Positions 26,695 to 35,946 of a stretch of DNA of 64,000 nt are shown here, piece after piece. The stretch comes from Roseicella frigidaeris (GTDB lineage Bacteria; Pseudomonadota; Alphaproteobacteria; Acetobacterales; Acetobacteraceae): contig NZ_QLIX01000012.1 of assembly GCF_003258945.1 (NCBI RefSeq), positions 78,598 through 142,597 of the forward strand, written 5' to 3'. Positions within the stretch are counted from its first letter, which is position 1. Every line of letters starts with the position of its first letter. Under the pieces are notes generated by a model. The model did no database searches and was not told the DNA's origin. It saw nothing but the letters and a program-made list of their open reading frames with translations. The position numbers and the translations under genes are program-made.

Positions 26695-28389
26695 TCAGGC
26701 GAGGGCCTTGGCCAGCAGCGCCTCCGGCACCGGCTCATCCGCCTCGGCCAGCGGGTCGCGCGGCAGCACCCGGTGTCGCAGCACCAGCCGCGCCAGCGCC
26801 AGCCGCTCCGCATCCTCGAGCCGCTCCGCCTCCCAGGCCATCGCCGCGGCGCTGGTCAGGTGGTACAGCGCGCTCGCGGCCTGCCGCGCCAGGGCCGGGT
26901 TCTCCTGCGCCCGCGCAGCGAGCGCTGCCGCCCGATCGAAGAGCGGCAGCGCCTCCGGCAGACGCGCGCCATTGCCGAGCAGCGTCGCCACATGCGCCCG
27001 CAGCACCGGCAGCGAGCCCTCGCGCTGCGCCGCTCGCAGCACATCGAGGGCCACGATGTTGCTCGTCCCCTCCCAGATGCTGCCGAGATGGCTGTCGCGC
27101 AGCAGCCGCGGATCGGGCCATTCCTCGATGTAGCCGCAGCCGCCGCGGACCTCCATGGCGTCGCCCGTCACCTTGCGGGCGTCGCGGCAGGCGCGGAACT
27201 TCAGCAGCGGCGTCAGGATGCGCAGCAGCGCATAGGCGCCCTCCTCGCCGGCATCGCTGCGCCGCAGCGCCTCGGCCGCCTGGAAGACCATGCTGCGCGC
27301 CTGCTCCATCGGCAGGATCAGCTTGAGGAGCTGGCGGCGCATCAGCGGCATCTCGATCAGCCGCTTGCCGAAGGCGATGCGGTGGCGGGCGACGACCATC
27401 GCCTCGGTCACCGCCCGGCGCATCAACCCGGCGGCGCGCATGCCGTTGGAGAGGCGCGAGGCATTGACCATATCGGCCATCTGCTTGAAGCCGGCCTCCG
27501 GATCGCCGACCAGGAAGGCCGTCGCGCCCTCCAGCCGCACCTCGCCCGAGGCCATGCTCTTGGTGCCGAGCTTGTCCTTCAGCCGCACGATCCGATAGGC
27601 GTTGGGGCTGCCATCGGGCCGCTCCCGCGGCAGCAGGAAGAGCGAGACGCCGCGCAGCCCGGCGGGCCCGCCCCGGCGCCGCGCCAGCACCAGCGCCATG
27701 CCGGCATCCGCATTGCTGCAGAACCACTTGTCGCCGGTGAGGCGCCAGGTGCCGTCCGCCGCCTCCTCGGCCAGCACCGCGGTCGCCGCGATGTCGGAGC
27801 CCGCGCCCTGCTCCGTCATGAACATCGCGCCCTGGCGCAGCGCATCCAGGTCGGTCTCGGTCAGGGCCGGCAGGTAGCGCGCGACCAGCGCCGGGTCGCC
27901 GAAGCGGCGCAGCGTGCGGGCCAGCGCATCGGTCATGGAGAGCGGGCAGCAGAGCCCGAATTCCGCCTGCACGAACAGATAGGTGAGCGCGTATTTGGCG
28001 GCCGGCGGCATCGGCGCCGGCCAGCCCAGCACGCCGCCGCGATGCGACATGGCGGCAAGCCCATAATCGCCGAAGGCCACCTGCTCCAGGGCGCGATAGG
28101 CGGGATGGTAGTCGATGGATTGCGCATCCTCGCCGCGGCGGGTGCGATGGCGCAGCACCGGCGGGTTGCGGTCGGCAATGCCGGCGAGCTCATCCAGCCT
28201 GCCGCCGGCCAGCGCGCCCATGCGGTCGAGATGCGGCGCGAGATGCGCGACGAGATCGGGCGGCAGGTAGAGGCCGAGGAGCGGCGCCGCCCAGGGATCG
28301 GCGCGGTAGAGGTTCAGGCCGTGGCTGTCCGGCACGGCCTCGGCCCCGACGGGCGGCGCGGTGGGCGGTTCTGTTGCGCGGATATGCAT
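26695..28389 (-). CDS. AidB-like acyl-CoA dehydrogenase
   Basis: 564 residues, flavoprotein fold. The start is the ATG preceded by GGGAGGA at good spacing; an upstream GTG-type extension lacks one. Blocks include MFMTEQGAGSDIAATAV (flavin region), GDKWFCSNADAG, KLGTKSMASGEV and IWEGTSNIVALDVLRA. The N-terminal YRADPWAAPLL and the long C-terminal helical extension place it with AidB rather than with catabolic acyl-CoA dehydrogenases. E. coli AidB binds DNA and is induced by alkylation; whether this one acts in repair is unknown. It is divergent from a lactonase gene with only 62 bp between starts. Confidence 0.85.
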   Translation of the reverse strand: MHIRATEPPTAPPVGAEAVPDSHGLNLYRADPWAAPLLGLYLPPDLVAHLAPHLDRMGALAGGRLDELAGIADRNPPVLRHRTRRGEDAQSIDYHPAYRALEQVAFGDYGLAAMSHRGGVLGWPAPMPPAAKYALTYLFVQAEFGLCCPLSMTDALARTLRRFGDPALVARYLPALTETDLDALRQGAMFMTEQGAGSDIAATAVLAEEAADGTWRLTGDKWFCSNADAGMALVLARRRGGPAGLRGVSLFLLPRERPDGSPNAYRIVRLKDKLGTKSMASGEVRLEGATAFLVGDPEAGFKQMADMVNASRLSNGMRAAGLMRRAVTEAMVVARHRIAFGKRLIEMPLMRRQLLKLILPMEQARSMVFQAAEALRRSDAGEEGAYALLRILTPLLKFRACRDARKVTGDAMEVRGGCGYIEEWPDPRLLRDSHLGSIWEGTSNIVALDVLRAAQREGSLPVLRAHVATLLGNGARLPEALPLFDRAAALAARAQENPALARQAASALYHLTSAAAMAWEAERLEDAERLALARLVLRHRVLPRDPLAEADEPVPEALLAKALA

Positions 28390-28451
28390 GACCGGTATCC
28401 TCCCGAGGCCCGGCAAGGTAGCGCCGGACCGGGCCCTTGGGGAGGAACGCC

Positions 28452-29498
28452 ATGCACCCGACATCCCGCCGCGGCCTGCTGGCCGCCGCCGGGGCGGTCG
28501 CCGCCGCGCCCGTCGCCGCCCGCCCCCTCCGGCCGGAGGGGCCGCACCCGCCGCGGGTGGCGGCCGCCTGGGAGCCGACCGAGCGCTACCCCGATCCGCG
28601 CGTGCAGGTCCTTGACCCCTCCTTCGTCCGGTACCGGTTGTTCAACGCCGCGGTGGAGCGGCTCTGGACCGGCAACTCCCGCTGGAACGAGGGGCCGGTC
28701 TGGTTCGGCGATGCCCGCTGCGTCATCTGGAGCGACATCCCCAACGACCGCATGCTGCGCTGGAGCGAGACCACCGGACGGGTGGACGAGTTCCGTAAGC
28801 CCTCGGGCCATTCCAACGGCAACACCCGCGACCGCCAGGGCCGGCTCGTCACCTGCGAGCATGCGGGGCGCCGCGTCTCCCGCACCGAATGGGATGGCCG
28901 GGTCGTCACCCTCTGCGACAGCTACCAGGGCAAGCGGCTGAACAGCCCGAACGACGTGGTGGTGAAATCGGATGGCAGCATCTGGTTCACCGACCCGCCC
29001 TTCGGCATCCTCGGCGAGTACGAGGGCGACCGCGCTACGCCCGAGCTGCCGACCAACGTCTACCGCATCGACGGCCAGAGCGGCGCCGTCACCGTCGTCG
29101 CGGGCGACGTCAACCGCCCGAACGGGATCGCCTTCAGCCCGGACGAGAGCAAGCTCTACATCGCCGAGAACGGCGTCATGCCGCGCGTCATCCGCGTCTT
29201 CGACGTGGTGGACGGCACCAGGCTCGCCAATGGCCGCGCCTTCTTCACCTGCGAGCCGACGGACACGCCGGACGGCTTCCGCGTGGATGCCGACGGCAAT
29301 CTCTGGTGCGGCTGGGGCATGGGCGAGGGGCTGGACGGGGTGCGCGTGCTGAACCCGGCGGGCAAGCCGATCGGCTTCATCAGCCTGCCGGAACGCTGCC
29401 CCAACCTCTGCTTCGGCGGCGCCAAGCGGAACCGGCTCTTCATGGTCACCGGCCGCGCGCTCTATGGCCTCTATGTCGGCGTCTCCGGCGCGGCCTGA
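28452..29498 (+). CDS. Exported SMP-30/gluconolactonase-like protein
   Basis: 348 residues, six-bladed beta-propeller lactonase family. The start is the ATG after GGAGGA. The N-terminal SRRGLLAAAGAVAAAP has a twin Arg and looks like a TAT signal, so this copy is probably periplasmic. The metal-binding pattern of the family is represented by the early EGPVWFGD (Glu), the KRLNSPNDVVV block (Asn), and the late PNGIAFSPDESKLYI (Asn/Asp). Such enzymes open sugar lactones. A cytoplasmic paralogue follows 68 bp later and shares an identical 87-bp segment. Confidence 0.88.
   Translation: MHPTSRRGLLAAAGAVAAAPVAARPLRPEGPHPPRVAAAWEPTERYPDPRVQVLDPSFVRYRLFNAAVERLWTGNSRWNEGPVWFGDARCVIWSDIPNDRMLRWSETTGRVDEFRKPSGHSNGNTRDRQGRLVTCEHAGRRVSRTEWDGRVVTLCDSYQGKRLNSPNDVVVKSDGSIWFTDPPFGILGEYEGDRATPELPTNVYRIDGQSGAVTVVAGDVNRPNGIAFSPDESKLYIAENGVMPRVIRVFDVVDGTRLANGRAFFTCEPTDTPDGFRVDADGNLWCGWGMGEGLDGVRVLNPAGKPIGFISLPERCPNLCFGGAKRNRLFMVTGRALYGLYVGVSGAA
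28921..29007 (+). repeat. 87-bp block identical between the two lactonase genes, copy 1
   Basis: Every base from gctaccaggg to the end of the block matches the second copy at 29934-30020, including third codon positions, while flanking coding sequence diverges. The block encodes YQGKRLNSPNDVVV and onward to DPPFG, the active-site centre. Confidence 0.95.
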
Positions 29499-29527
29499 AG
29501 AGGTAGGCCGCTTGACCGTCCGCGCCG

Positions 29528-29547
29528 GCCCGGCAGGATTGCCGGGC
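29528..29547 (+). terminator. Hairpin between the tandem lactonase genes
   Basis: gcccggca and its reverse complement flank a 4-nt loop (ggat). The stem ends 19 bp before the second lactonase ATG. No T-run follows, so it may partially reduce read-through or protect the upstream mRNA rather than terminate fully. Confidence 0.4.
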
Positions 29548-29566
29548 AAGCGGAGAGGAACGCCCG

Positions 29567-30520
29567 ATGCCCACCACGCCCCCCTGGACGCCCAGCGAAC
29601 GCTATCCGGATCCCGCGATCGAGGCGCTCGATCCGGCCTTCAAGAAGCACCATCTGGCGCTCTCGGCGGTGGAGCGGCTCTGGACCGGCAGCCGTTGGGG
29701 GGAGGGGCCGGTCTGGCTCGGCGACGTGCGCTGCCTGCTCTGGTCCGACATCCCGAACAACCGGGTGCTGAAATGGGAGGAGGAGACGGGCGCCGTCTCC
29801 ATCTGGCGCAAGCCCTCCAACAACGCCAATGGCCATACCCGCGACCGGCAGGGCCGCATCATCGCCTGCGAGCATGAGGGGCGGCGCGTGGTGCGCTTCG
29901 AGTATGACGGCAGCATCACCGTCATCGCCGACCGCTACCAGGGCAAGCGGCTGAACAGCCCGAACGACGTGGTGGTGAAATCGGATGGCAGCATCTGGTT
30001 CACCGACCCGCCCTTCGGCACCTATGCCTTCTACGAGGGCCTCAAGGTGGAGGCCGAGCTGCCGCACACCCATGTCTACCGCGTCGACGGCCAGAGCGGC
30101 GAGATCACGCTCGTCGCCGACGACATCGACCACCCGAACGGCCTCGCCTTCAGCCCCGACGAAAGCATCCTCTACATCATCGAGAGCCGCAGCGATCCGC
30201 GCAACATCCTCGCCTTCGACGTCGCGGGCGGGAAGACCCTGACGAAACGGCGGGTCTTCTACGGCTGCAAGCCGGGCGAGACGCCGGACGGCTTCCGCGT
30301 CGACATCGACGGCAATCTCTGGTGCGGCTGGGGCATGACGCCGGACTATGACGGCATCCGCGTGCTCGACCGCGGCGGCACGCCGATCGGGCATGTCCAC
30401 CTGCCGGAGCGCTGCGCCAATGTCTGCTTCGGCGGCCGCCATCGCAACCGGCTGTTCATGGCGGCGGCGCAGTCGCTCTACGCGCTCTACGTCAACACCC
30501 AGGGGGCGCCGGGCGGGTAA
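29567..30520 (+). CDS. Cytoplasmic SMP-30/gluconolactonase-like protein
   Basis: 317 residues, paralogue of the preceding gene without a signal peptide, so probably cytoplasmic. The same propeller landmarks are present: GEGPVWLGDVRCLLWSDIP, KRLNSPNDVVV, HPNGLAFSPDES and TPDGFRVDIDGNLWCGWG. GAGAGGAA precedes the ATG. The pair likely arose by tandem duplication, with loss or gain of the export signal. It is convergent with the SDR gene downstream. Lactonase activity is a family inference; substrate unknown. Confidence 0.88.
   Translation: MPTTPPWTPSERYPDPAIEALDPAFKKHHLALSAVERLWTGSRWGEGPVWLGDVRCLLWSDIPNNRVLKWEEETGAVSIWRKPSNNANGHTRDRQGRIIACEHEGRRVVRFEYDGSITVIADRYQGKRLNSPNDVVVKSDGSIWFTDPPFGTYAFYEGLKVEAELPHTHVYRVDGQSGEITLVADDIDHPNGLAFSPDESILYIIESRSDPRNILAFDVAGGKTLTKRRVFYGCKPGETPDGFRVDIDGNLWCGWGMTPDYDGIRVLDRGGTPIGHVHLPERCANVCFGGRHRNRLFMAAAQSLYALYVNTQGAPGG
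29934..30020 (+). repeat. 87-bp block identical between the two lactonase genes, copy 2
   Basis: Exact match of the block at 28921-29007, in the same reading frame, in the second lactonase gene. Confidence 0.95.
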
Positions 30521-30544
30521 GGCCGCCCGCCCGGCCCGCCGGGG

Positions 30545-31306
30545 CTACATCTTCTTGCCGGTGGTCCAGCCGCCATCCACGGTGAGGACGCTGCCGGTCA
30601 TGAAGCCGTTCTCCTCGGCGCCGAGGAAGAGGATGGCGCGGGCGATGTCGGCCGGCTCGCCCCAGCGGTTCATTGCGTGGATGCCGCGGATCGTCGCCGA
30701 CATCTCCGGGTCCTGGAAATAGCGCTCCGTCATCGGGGTGCGGATGACGCCGGGCGCGACGGCATTCACCCGGATGCCCTTCTCGCCGAGCTCGAGCGCC
30801 ATCTCCTTGGTCAGCCCAACCACGCCGTGCTTGGAGGCGACATAGGCGGCACGGTTCGGCGCCGCCATGATGCCGAGCGTCGAGGCGAGGTTGACGATCT
30901 GCCCGGTCCTGCCGGCCGCGATCAGCCGCCGCGCGAAGGCCTGGCTCGGCAGGAAGGTGCCGGTCAGGTTCACGGCGATCACCCGCTGCCATTCCTCCGG
31001 CGAGAGGTCGAGCACCGAGACGATCTCGCGGATGCCGGCGGAGTTCACCAGCAGGTCGAGGCGCCCGAGCGTGGTCTCGGCGCCCTCGACGAAGGCGGTC
31101 ACCGAGGCCGGGTCGGTGACGTCGATGGCGAAGCCCTGCGCCTCGCCTCCGGCCTCGCGGATCTCGGCCGCCACCGCCTCGGCGCGCGCTTGGTCGAGAT
31201 CGCCGACCGCGACGCGGGCGCCCTCCGCCGCCGCCATGCGGCAGACCTGCCGGCCGATGCCGCTGCCGCCGCCCGTGACCAGCACGGCGCGATCCTGATA
31301 CCGCAT
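30545..31306 (-). CDS. Short-chain dehydrogenase/reductase
   Basis: 253 residues, classical SDR. The start is the ATG after GGAGGAAAG. The cofactor loop TGGGSGIG is at residues 11-18. An Asp in VAVGDLDQ (about residue 37) favours NAD over NADP. NSAG follows, then a catalytic Ser in NLASTLG and the Tyr-Lys pair in YVASK. The C-terminal DGGWTTGKKM is normal. It is convergent with the lactonase pair; a sugar-alcohol/lactone pathway would fit (polyol to aldonolactone to acid), but that is inference. Confidence 0.88.
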   Translation of the reverse strand: MRYQDRAVLVTGGGSGIGRQVCRMAAAEGARVAVGDLDQARAEAVAAEIREAGGEAQGFAIDVTDPASVTAFVEGAETTLGRLDLLVNSAGIREIVSVLDLSPEEWQRVIAVNLTGTFLPSQAFARRLIAAGRTGQIVNLASTLGIMAAPNRAAYVASKHGVVGLTKEMALELGEKGIRVNAVAPGVIRTPMTERYFQDPEMSATIRGIHAMNRWGEPADIARAILFLGAEENGFMTGSVLTVDGGWTTGKKM

Positions 31307-31414
31307 GCGTCTTTCCTCCCGGATCATCCTGTCCGGGGGCATTCTGGGGCCTTCCGGCGGTGGCCGAGAAGGGGTGCGGCCGGCCGATCGACGCCGCAGC
31401 CCGGCCCGGCCGAC

Positions 31415-32596
31415 CTATTCGGCCGCGACCGCCGGCGACTCGCCCGAGCCGCCATGCTTGGCGCCGCGCTTCGCGCTCTTGGGCGGCTCGTGCGCCATCT
31501 CGTCCATCGCCTTCTGGACATGCCGGCTGAAGACGTATTCCGCCGGGCGTTGCCGCGTGAGGTCGATCTCGGGCGCCATCTCGCCATCCGTGCGCGGGCC
31601 GCGCATCTGCACCGCCAGCGCCTTCCAGGGCCGCTTCACGGCATCGACCACCGCCGTCGCCTCGAAGCCGCTATGGACCATGCAATCGGCGCATTTCTCG
31701 TAATTGCCGGTGCCGTACTTGTCCCAGTCGGTGGTGTCCATCAACTCGCGGTAGGTCTTCGCATAGCCTTCGCCGAGCAGGTAGCAGGGGCGCTGCCAGC
31801 CGAAGACGTTGCGCGTCGGGTTGCCCCAGGGCGTGCAGTGGTAGCTCTGGTTGCCGGCCAGGAAATCGAGGAAGAGCGGGCTGTTGCCCATCTTCCAGCC
31901 CTTGCCCTGGCCGCGCGCGAAGATGCCGCGGAACAGCTCCTTGGTCTTGCGGCGGTTGAGGAAGTGCTGCTGGTCCGGCGCCCGCTCATAGGCATAGCCG
32001 GGCGAGACCATGATGGCGTCCACGCCCATGGCGGTGACGTCGTCGAAGAAGCGCGCCATGCGCTCCGGCTCGGCATTGTTGAAGAGGGTGGCGTTGATGG
32101 CGACGCGGAAGCCCTTCTCCTTCGCCAGCTTCAGCGCCTTCACCGCGCGGTCGTAGACGCCCTTCTGGCTCACCGCCCAGTCGTGCTGCTCGCGATCGCC
32201 ATCCAGGTGGATGTCCCAGGTGAAGCGCGGATGCGGCTTGTACTGCTCGAGCCGCTTCTCCAGCAGCAGGGCATTGGTGCAGAGGATGATGATCTTGCCG
32301 CGCGCCAGGATCTTCTCGACGATCTCCGGCATCTCCTTGTGCAGCAGCGGCTCGCCGCCGGCGATGGCGACGACCGGGGCGCCGCACTCGTCGACCGCCT
32401 GCAGGCACTCCTCCACCGAGAGGCGCCGGTTCAGGATCGGGTCGGGATAGTCGATCTTGCCGCAGCCGGCGCAGGCCAGGTTGCACTTGAACAGCGGCTC
32501 CAGCATCAGGACCAACGGGTAGCGTTTCCGCCCGGCCAGATGCTGTCTCAGGATATAGGCGCCGACCTTGATCTGCTGCCGCAGCGGGATACCCAT
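31415..32596 (-). CDS. hpnH: Adenosyl-hopene transferase HpnH
   Basis: Radical SAM enzyme that adds an adenosyl group to diploptene, the first step of extended (C35) hopanoid side chains. 393 residues. The Fe-S cysteines lie in CNLACAGC (C38, C42, C45), followed by AGGEPLLH. The family-specific stretches WDIHLDGDREQHD and SPGYAYERAPDQQHFL are unmistakable. The C-terminus is a His/Lys/Ser-rich tail of about 30 residues. The start is the ATG of MGIPLRQQIKVG, with GGAGG upstream. ispH lies 180 bp upstream on the same strand, so isoprenoid supply and hopanoid modification may be co-transcribed. Confidence 0.95.
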   Translation of the reverse strand: MGIPLRQQIKVGAYILRQHLAGRKRYPLVLMLEPLFKCNLACAGCGKIDYPDPILNRRLSVEECLQAVDECGAPVVAIAGGEPLLHKEMPEIVEKILARGKIIILCTNALLLEKRLEQYKPHPRFTWDIHLDGDREQHDWAVSQKGVYDRAVKALKLAKEKGFRVAINATLFNNAEPERMARFFDDVTAMGVDAIMVSPGYAYERAPDQQHFLNRRKTKELFRGIFARGQGKGWKMGNSPLFLDFLAGNQSYHCTPWGNPTRNVFGWQRPCYLLGEGYAKTYRELMDTTDWDKYGTGNYEKCADCMVHSGFEATAVVDAVKRPWKALAVQMRGPRTDGEMAPEIDLTRQRPAEYVFSRHVQKAMDEMAHEPPKSAKRGAKHGGSGESPAVAAE

Positions 32597-32776
32597 ACGC
32601 CTTCCACTCCTCCTCGGGCGGCGCGCCGTGCCTGCGGCGCGACCTTCCCGCGATCCTGCACCACCCATGGCATACCGCCCGTGGCCGGAACCAGACCGAT
32701 CCAGGCAGGGCAGGGTCGCGCCTGACGGCGGCCTGGCTGCCGGATCCCTCGCTCATCCCCGCGCGCCGACCCTGCC

Positions 32777-33721
32777 TCAGGAGGCGGCGCTCGCCTCCGG
32801 CTCCAGCAGGGCCGCCGGCAGCTTGAACTGCACATCCTCGACGATGCCGGGCATGGTCGAGACCTCGACCGGGCCGCGCCGGGCGATGGCCGCGATCACA
32901 TCCTGCACCAGGGCCTCCGGAGCGGACGCCCCGGCCGTGATCCCTATCGTCTCCGCCCCCTGCAGCCATTCCGGCCGCAGCGCCGCCGCGTCCGGGATCA
33001 GATGGCAGGCGATGCCCTGTTCCGCCCCGATTTCGCGCAGCCTGTTGGAATTGGAACTATTGGCCGCGCCGACAACCAGCAGCAGGTCGACCAGGCGCGC
33101 CAACTCGCGCACCGCCGCCTGGCGGTTCTGCGTGGCGTAGCAGATATCGCGCGTGTCGGGGCCCTGGATGTCGCGGAAGCGCCGGCGCAGCGCCTCGATC
33201 GTCGCGCGCGTGTCATCGACGGAAAGCGTGGTCTGCGTGACATAGGCGACCGGCCGGTCGGGCGGGATGGGCAGTCGCCCGACCTCGTCGGCCGAGGCGA
33301 CGAGATGGACCTCGCCGCGAATCTGGCCGAGCGTGCCCTCCACCTCCGGATGCCCGGCATGGCCGATGAGGATGACCGTCCGCCCCGCCGCCACGTAGCG
33401 CCGGCCCTCGCTGTGCACCTTCGAAACGAGAGGGCAGGTCGCGTCCAGCACCGGCAGGCGGCGGGCGGCCGCATCCGCTTCCACGGCGCGGGAGACGCCA
33501 TGGGCGGAGAAGACGGTCACCGCGCCGGGGGGCACCTCGTCCAGGTCCTCGACGAAACGAGCGCCCTTCGCCTCAAGCGATTCAACGACGCGACGATTGT
33601 GAACGATCTCGTGCCGAACATAGACGGGCCGGCCATATCGTTGCAGGGCACGTTCGACGATATCCACGGCTCTGACGACGCCGGCGCAGAAGCCCCTGGG
33701 CTGCGCCAGTAGAATGCGCAT
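32777..33721 (-). CDS. ispH: 4-hydroxy-3-methylbut-2-enyl diphosphate reductase IspH
   Basis: Last enzyme of the MEP isoprenoid pathway, [4Fe-4S]-dependent. 314 residues. The three cluster Cys are visible in [11 protein letters not shown] (C12), [12 protein letters not shown] and [10 protein letters not shown]. Substrate residues are in [30 protein letters not shown] and NSSNSNRL. The ATG chosen is the conserved [15 protein letters not shown] start, with a G-rich ribosome site directly before. It is divergent from copC and lies upstream of hpnH, which matches its role as supplier of isoprenoid precursors for hopanoids. Confidence 0.95.
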   Translation of the reverse strand: MRILLAQPRGFCAGVVRAVDIVERALQRYGRPVYVRHEIVHNRRVVESLEAKGARFVEDLDEVPPGAVTVFSAHGVSRAVEADAAARRLPVLDATCPLVSKVHSEGRRYVAAGRTVILIGHAGHPEVEGTLGQIRGEVHLVASADEVGRLPIPPDRPVAYVTQTTLSVDDTRATIEALRRRFRDIQGPDTRDICYATQNRQAAVRELARLVDLLLVVGAANSSNSNRLREIGAEQGIACHLIPDAAALRPEWLQGAETIGITAGASAPEALVQDVIAAIARRGPVEVSTMPGIVEDVQFKLPAALLEPEASAAS

Positions 33722-33800
33722 CTCCTCGCCCCCGTATAGATGCGCCCCTTTAATGCCATGGCGTCCCGGAAGGTACATGCGGGCATCTTGCACCGCGCGA

Positions 33801-33830
33801 ATTTTGCTGCACCTTGCGGCGCCCTTGCAA
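33801..33830 (-). promoter_or_regulatory. Candidate sigma70-like promoter for ispH
   Basis: On the minus strand TTGCAA (33825-33830) and CAAAAT (33801-33806) are 18 bp apart, about 80 bp before the ispH ATG, in an AT-richer patch of an otherwise GC-rich region. Confidence 0.4.
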
Positions 33831-33869
33831 CCGGGGGAGGCAGCAGCCCTTCCCGAGGAGGTCTCCAGC

Positions 33870-34277
33870 GTGACTTCGCCCGTGTTCGCGGCTCTTTCCA
33901 GCCGGCGTCTGCTGCTCGGCCTCCTTGCCCTGCCCCTGCTCTGGCCCCTGCTCCGGCCCGGCGCCGCCGCTGCCCATGCGGTGGTGGTCACCTCCGAGCC
34001 GGCGGCGGGATCGACCCTCGCCGCCCTGCCGAAACGCATCGCGATCCACTTCAACAGCCGGATCGACCATGCCCGCAGCCGGTTGCTGCTGGTCGGGCCG
34101 GACGGGTCGCAGCGCCCGCTCCCGCTGGCGACGGAGACGGAACCGACCTTGCTCGAGGCGGTGCCGGAGCCTGTCCCCACGCCTGCCCCGGGCGCCTGGC
34201 GCCTCCGCTGGCAGGTGCTGGCGGTGGATGGGCACATCACCCGCGGCGACATCCCCTTCACCCTTCAGTCGCGCTGA
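33870..34277 (+). CDS. copC: CopC-type periplasmic copper-binding protein
   Basis: 135 residues from a GTG with GAGGAGG 9 nt upstream. A signal peptide ([18 protein letters not shown]) ends in AAAAHA, so the mature protein would begin with His, the N-terminal Cu(II) ligand of CopC. The single beta-sandwich domain shows [20 protein letters not shown] and the C-terminal [12 protein letters not shown] with the second His/Asp ligand. No Met-rich Cu(I) loop is visible. The copD gene follows after 7 bp. CopC-CopD pairs handle periplasmic copper and its uptake or delivery, plausibly for the caa3 oxidase encoded upstream (inference). Confidence 0.88.
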   Translation: MTSPVFAALSSRRLLLGLLALPLLWPLLRPGAAAAHAVVVTSEPAAGSTLAALPKRIAIHFNSRIDHARSRLLLVGPDGSQRPLPLATETEPTLLEAVPEPVPTPAPGAWRLRWQVLAVDGHITRGDIPFTLQSR

Positions 34278-34284
34278 GTTCCAC

Positions 34285-35946
34285 GTGGAACAACTTCTGG
34301 ACCTCTACGGCTTCGCCAGCGTCGTGCTGCATGCGGCGGAGCTGCTGGCCCGCACGGCCCTGCTCGGGGGGGTGGTCTTCTGGGTGGCCCTCGCCTTGCC
34401 CCTGGCGCGGCTGCTGCCGCCGGGCGACGCCACGCGGCTGCGCCGGATCGGGCGCGGTGCCGTGCTCTGGGCGGCGGTGGCCAGCCTGCTCTGCATCCTC
34501 CTCACCACCACGCTCTCGCTCGGCGCCCTGGCGGCCTCGCTGGACGTGCCCGTCGCCTCCCTGCTCGGCGCGGATTTCATGCGCGCCGCCGCCGTCACCT
34601 TCATCGCCACGCTGCTGATTTACGCGCTGGCGCTCGGCCCCGACCAGGCCGGGCCGGCCCGGCGCTGGGGCCTGCTGGCGGCGGCGCTGGCGGTGCTGAT
34701 CGGCGCGACGGCCGGCAGCCATGCCATCGCCCGCACCGAGGCACGGCCGATGCTGCTCGCCGCCACCGGCCTGCACCAGCTCGGCGCCGCGCTCTGGATC
34801 GGCGGCCTGCCGGCGCTGCTCGCCAGCTTCCGCCTCACCCCCGCCTCGGCCCGCCGGGTCGGCCGGCGCTATTCCACCTTCGCCGCGCTCGGCGTCGGGC
34901 TGATCCTGCTCGGGATCCTCGGCTACTGGTTCGGCTATATCGGCAGCGTCGAGGCGGTCTACGGCACCGCCTATGGGGCGATGTCTGGCACCAAGGGCAT
35001 CCTGCTCGGCCTGCTGCTGCTGCTCGGCGGCTCCAACTGGCTGCTGCTGCACCGGCTGACGGCGGGCGAGGAGGGGCTGCTCAGGGTGCGCCGCTTCGTC
35101 GAGGCGGAGATCGCCATCGGCATCGCCGTCCTCGCCGTCGCCGCCTCCCTCACCTCGGTGCCCCCGGCCTCCGACCTGCCGGATGACCGGGTGAGCTGGG
35201 CCGAGGTGGTGGAACGCTTCACCCCTGCCTGGCCGCGGCTCGAAAGCCCGAACCATGCCGATCTGGCGATCCCCCATCTGCAGGCGCAGCTCGATGCCGA
35301 ATGGCAGCAGCGCCAGGCGGCGCAGGCGCAGAAGCCGCAGGCCTTCACCCCCGGCGAGGGGCTGCTGCCGCCGCGCAACGCCCAGGACATCGCCTGGAGC
35401 GAGTACAACCACCACTGGGCCGGCCTCATGGTGCTGCTGGTCGGCCTCGCCGCCCTGCTGGACGCCACCGGCCGGGTGCCGCTCGCCCGGCACTGGCCGC
35501 TGGTCTTCATCGGCCTCGCCGGCTTCATCTTCCTCCGCTCCGACCCGGAGGCCTGGCCGCTCGGCGAGATCGGCCTGCTGGAGAGCCTGCGCGACCCGGA
35601 GGTGGTGCAGCACAAGCTGGCCGGCCTGCTGGTGGTCGGCTTCGCCGTCACCGAATGGTGGGTCCGCCTCGGCCGCATCCGGGGGCGGGCGCGCTACGTC
35701 TTCCCCCTCGCCATGGTCGCCGGCGGGGTGCTGCTGCTCGCCCACACCCATGCCATCTCCAATGTGAAGGAGCAGCTCCTGGTCGAGCTGTCGCACCTGC
35801 CGCTGGCGGTGCTGGCGGTGATCGGCGGCTGCGCCCGCTTCACCGAGTTGCGCGGGCCGGAGGCGCTCTCCCGCATCGCCCGCTGGATCTGGCCGGTCTG
35901 CCTCATCCTCATCGGCATTCTCCTGATCCTCTACCGTGAAGCCTGA
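34285..35946 (+). CDS. copD: CopD-family copper transport membrane protein
   Basis: 553 residues with about 12 hydrophobic segments. The first part is CopD-like (LYGFASVVLHAAELLARTALLGGVVFW, LHQLGAALWIGGLPAL with His). The second part, after a soluble loop around residues 290-370, repeats a membrane bundle with the NHHWAGL and VQHKLAGLL His motifs. The GTG at 34285 follows copC by 7 bp; an ATG 57 nt upstream, inside copC, is the alternative. It overlaps the next gene by 11 nt. Function: copper movement across the inner membrane together with CopC. Confidence 0.85.
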   Translation: MEQLLDLYGFASVVLHAAELLARTALLGGVVFWVALALPLARLLPPGDATRLRRIGRGAVLWAAVASLLCILLTTTLSLGALAASLDVPVASLLGADFMRAAAVTFIATLLIYALALGPDQAGPARRWGLLAAALAVLIGATAGSHAIARTEARPMLLAATGLHQLGAALWIGGLPALLASFRLTPASARRVGRRYSTFAALGVGLILLGILGYWFGYIGSVEAVYGTAYGAMSGTKGILLGLLLLLGGSNWLLLHRLTAGEEGLLRVRRFVEAEIAIGIAVLAVAASLTSVPPASDLPDDRVSWAEVVERFTPAWPRLESPNHADLAIPHLQAQLDAEWQQRQAAQAQKPQAFTPGEGLLPPRNAQDIAWSEYNHHWAGLMVLLVGLAALLDATGRVPLARHWPLVFIGLAGFIFLRSDPEAWPLGEIGLLESLRDPEVVQHKLAGLLVVGFAVTEWWVRLGRIRGRARYVFPLAMVAGGVLLLAHTHAISNVKEQLLVELSHLPLAVLAVIGGCARFTELRGPEALSRIARWIWPVCLILIGILLILYREA

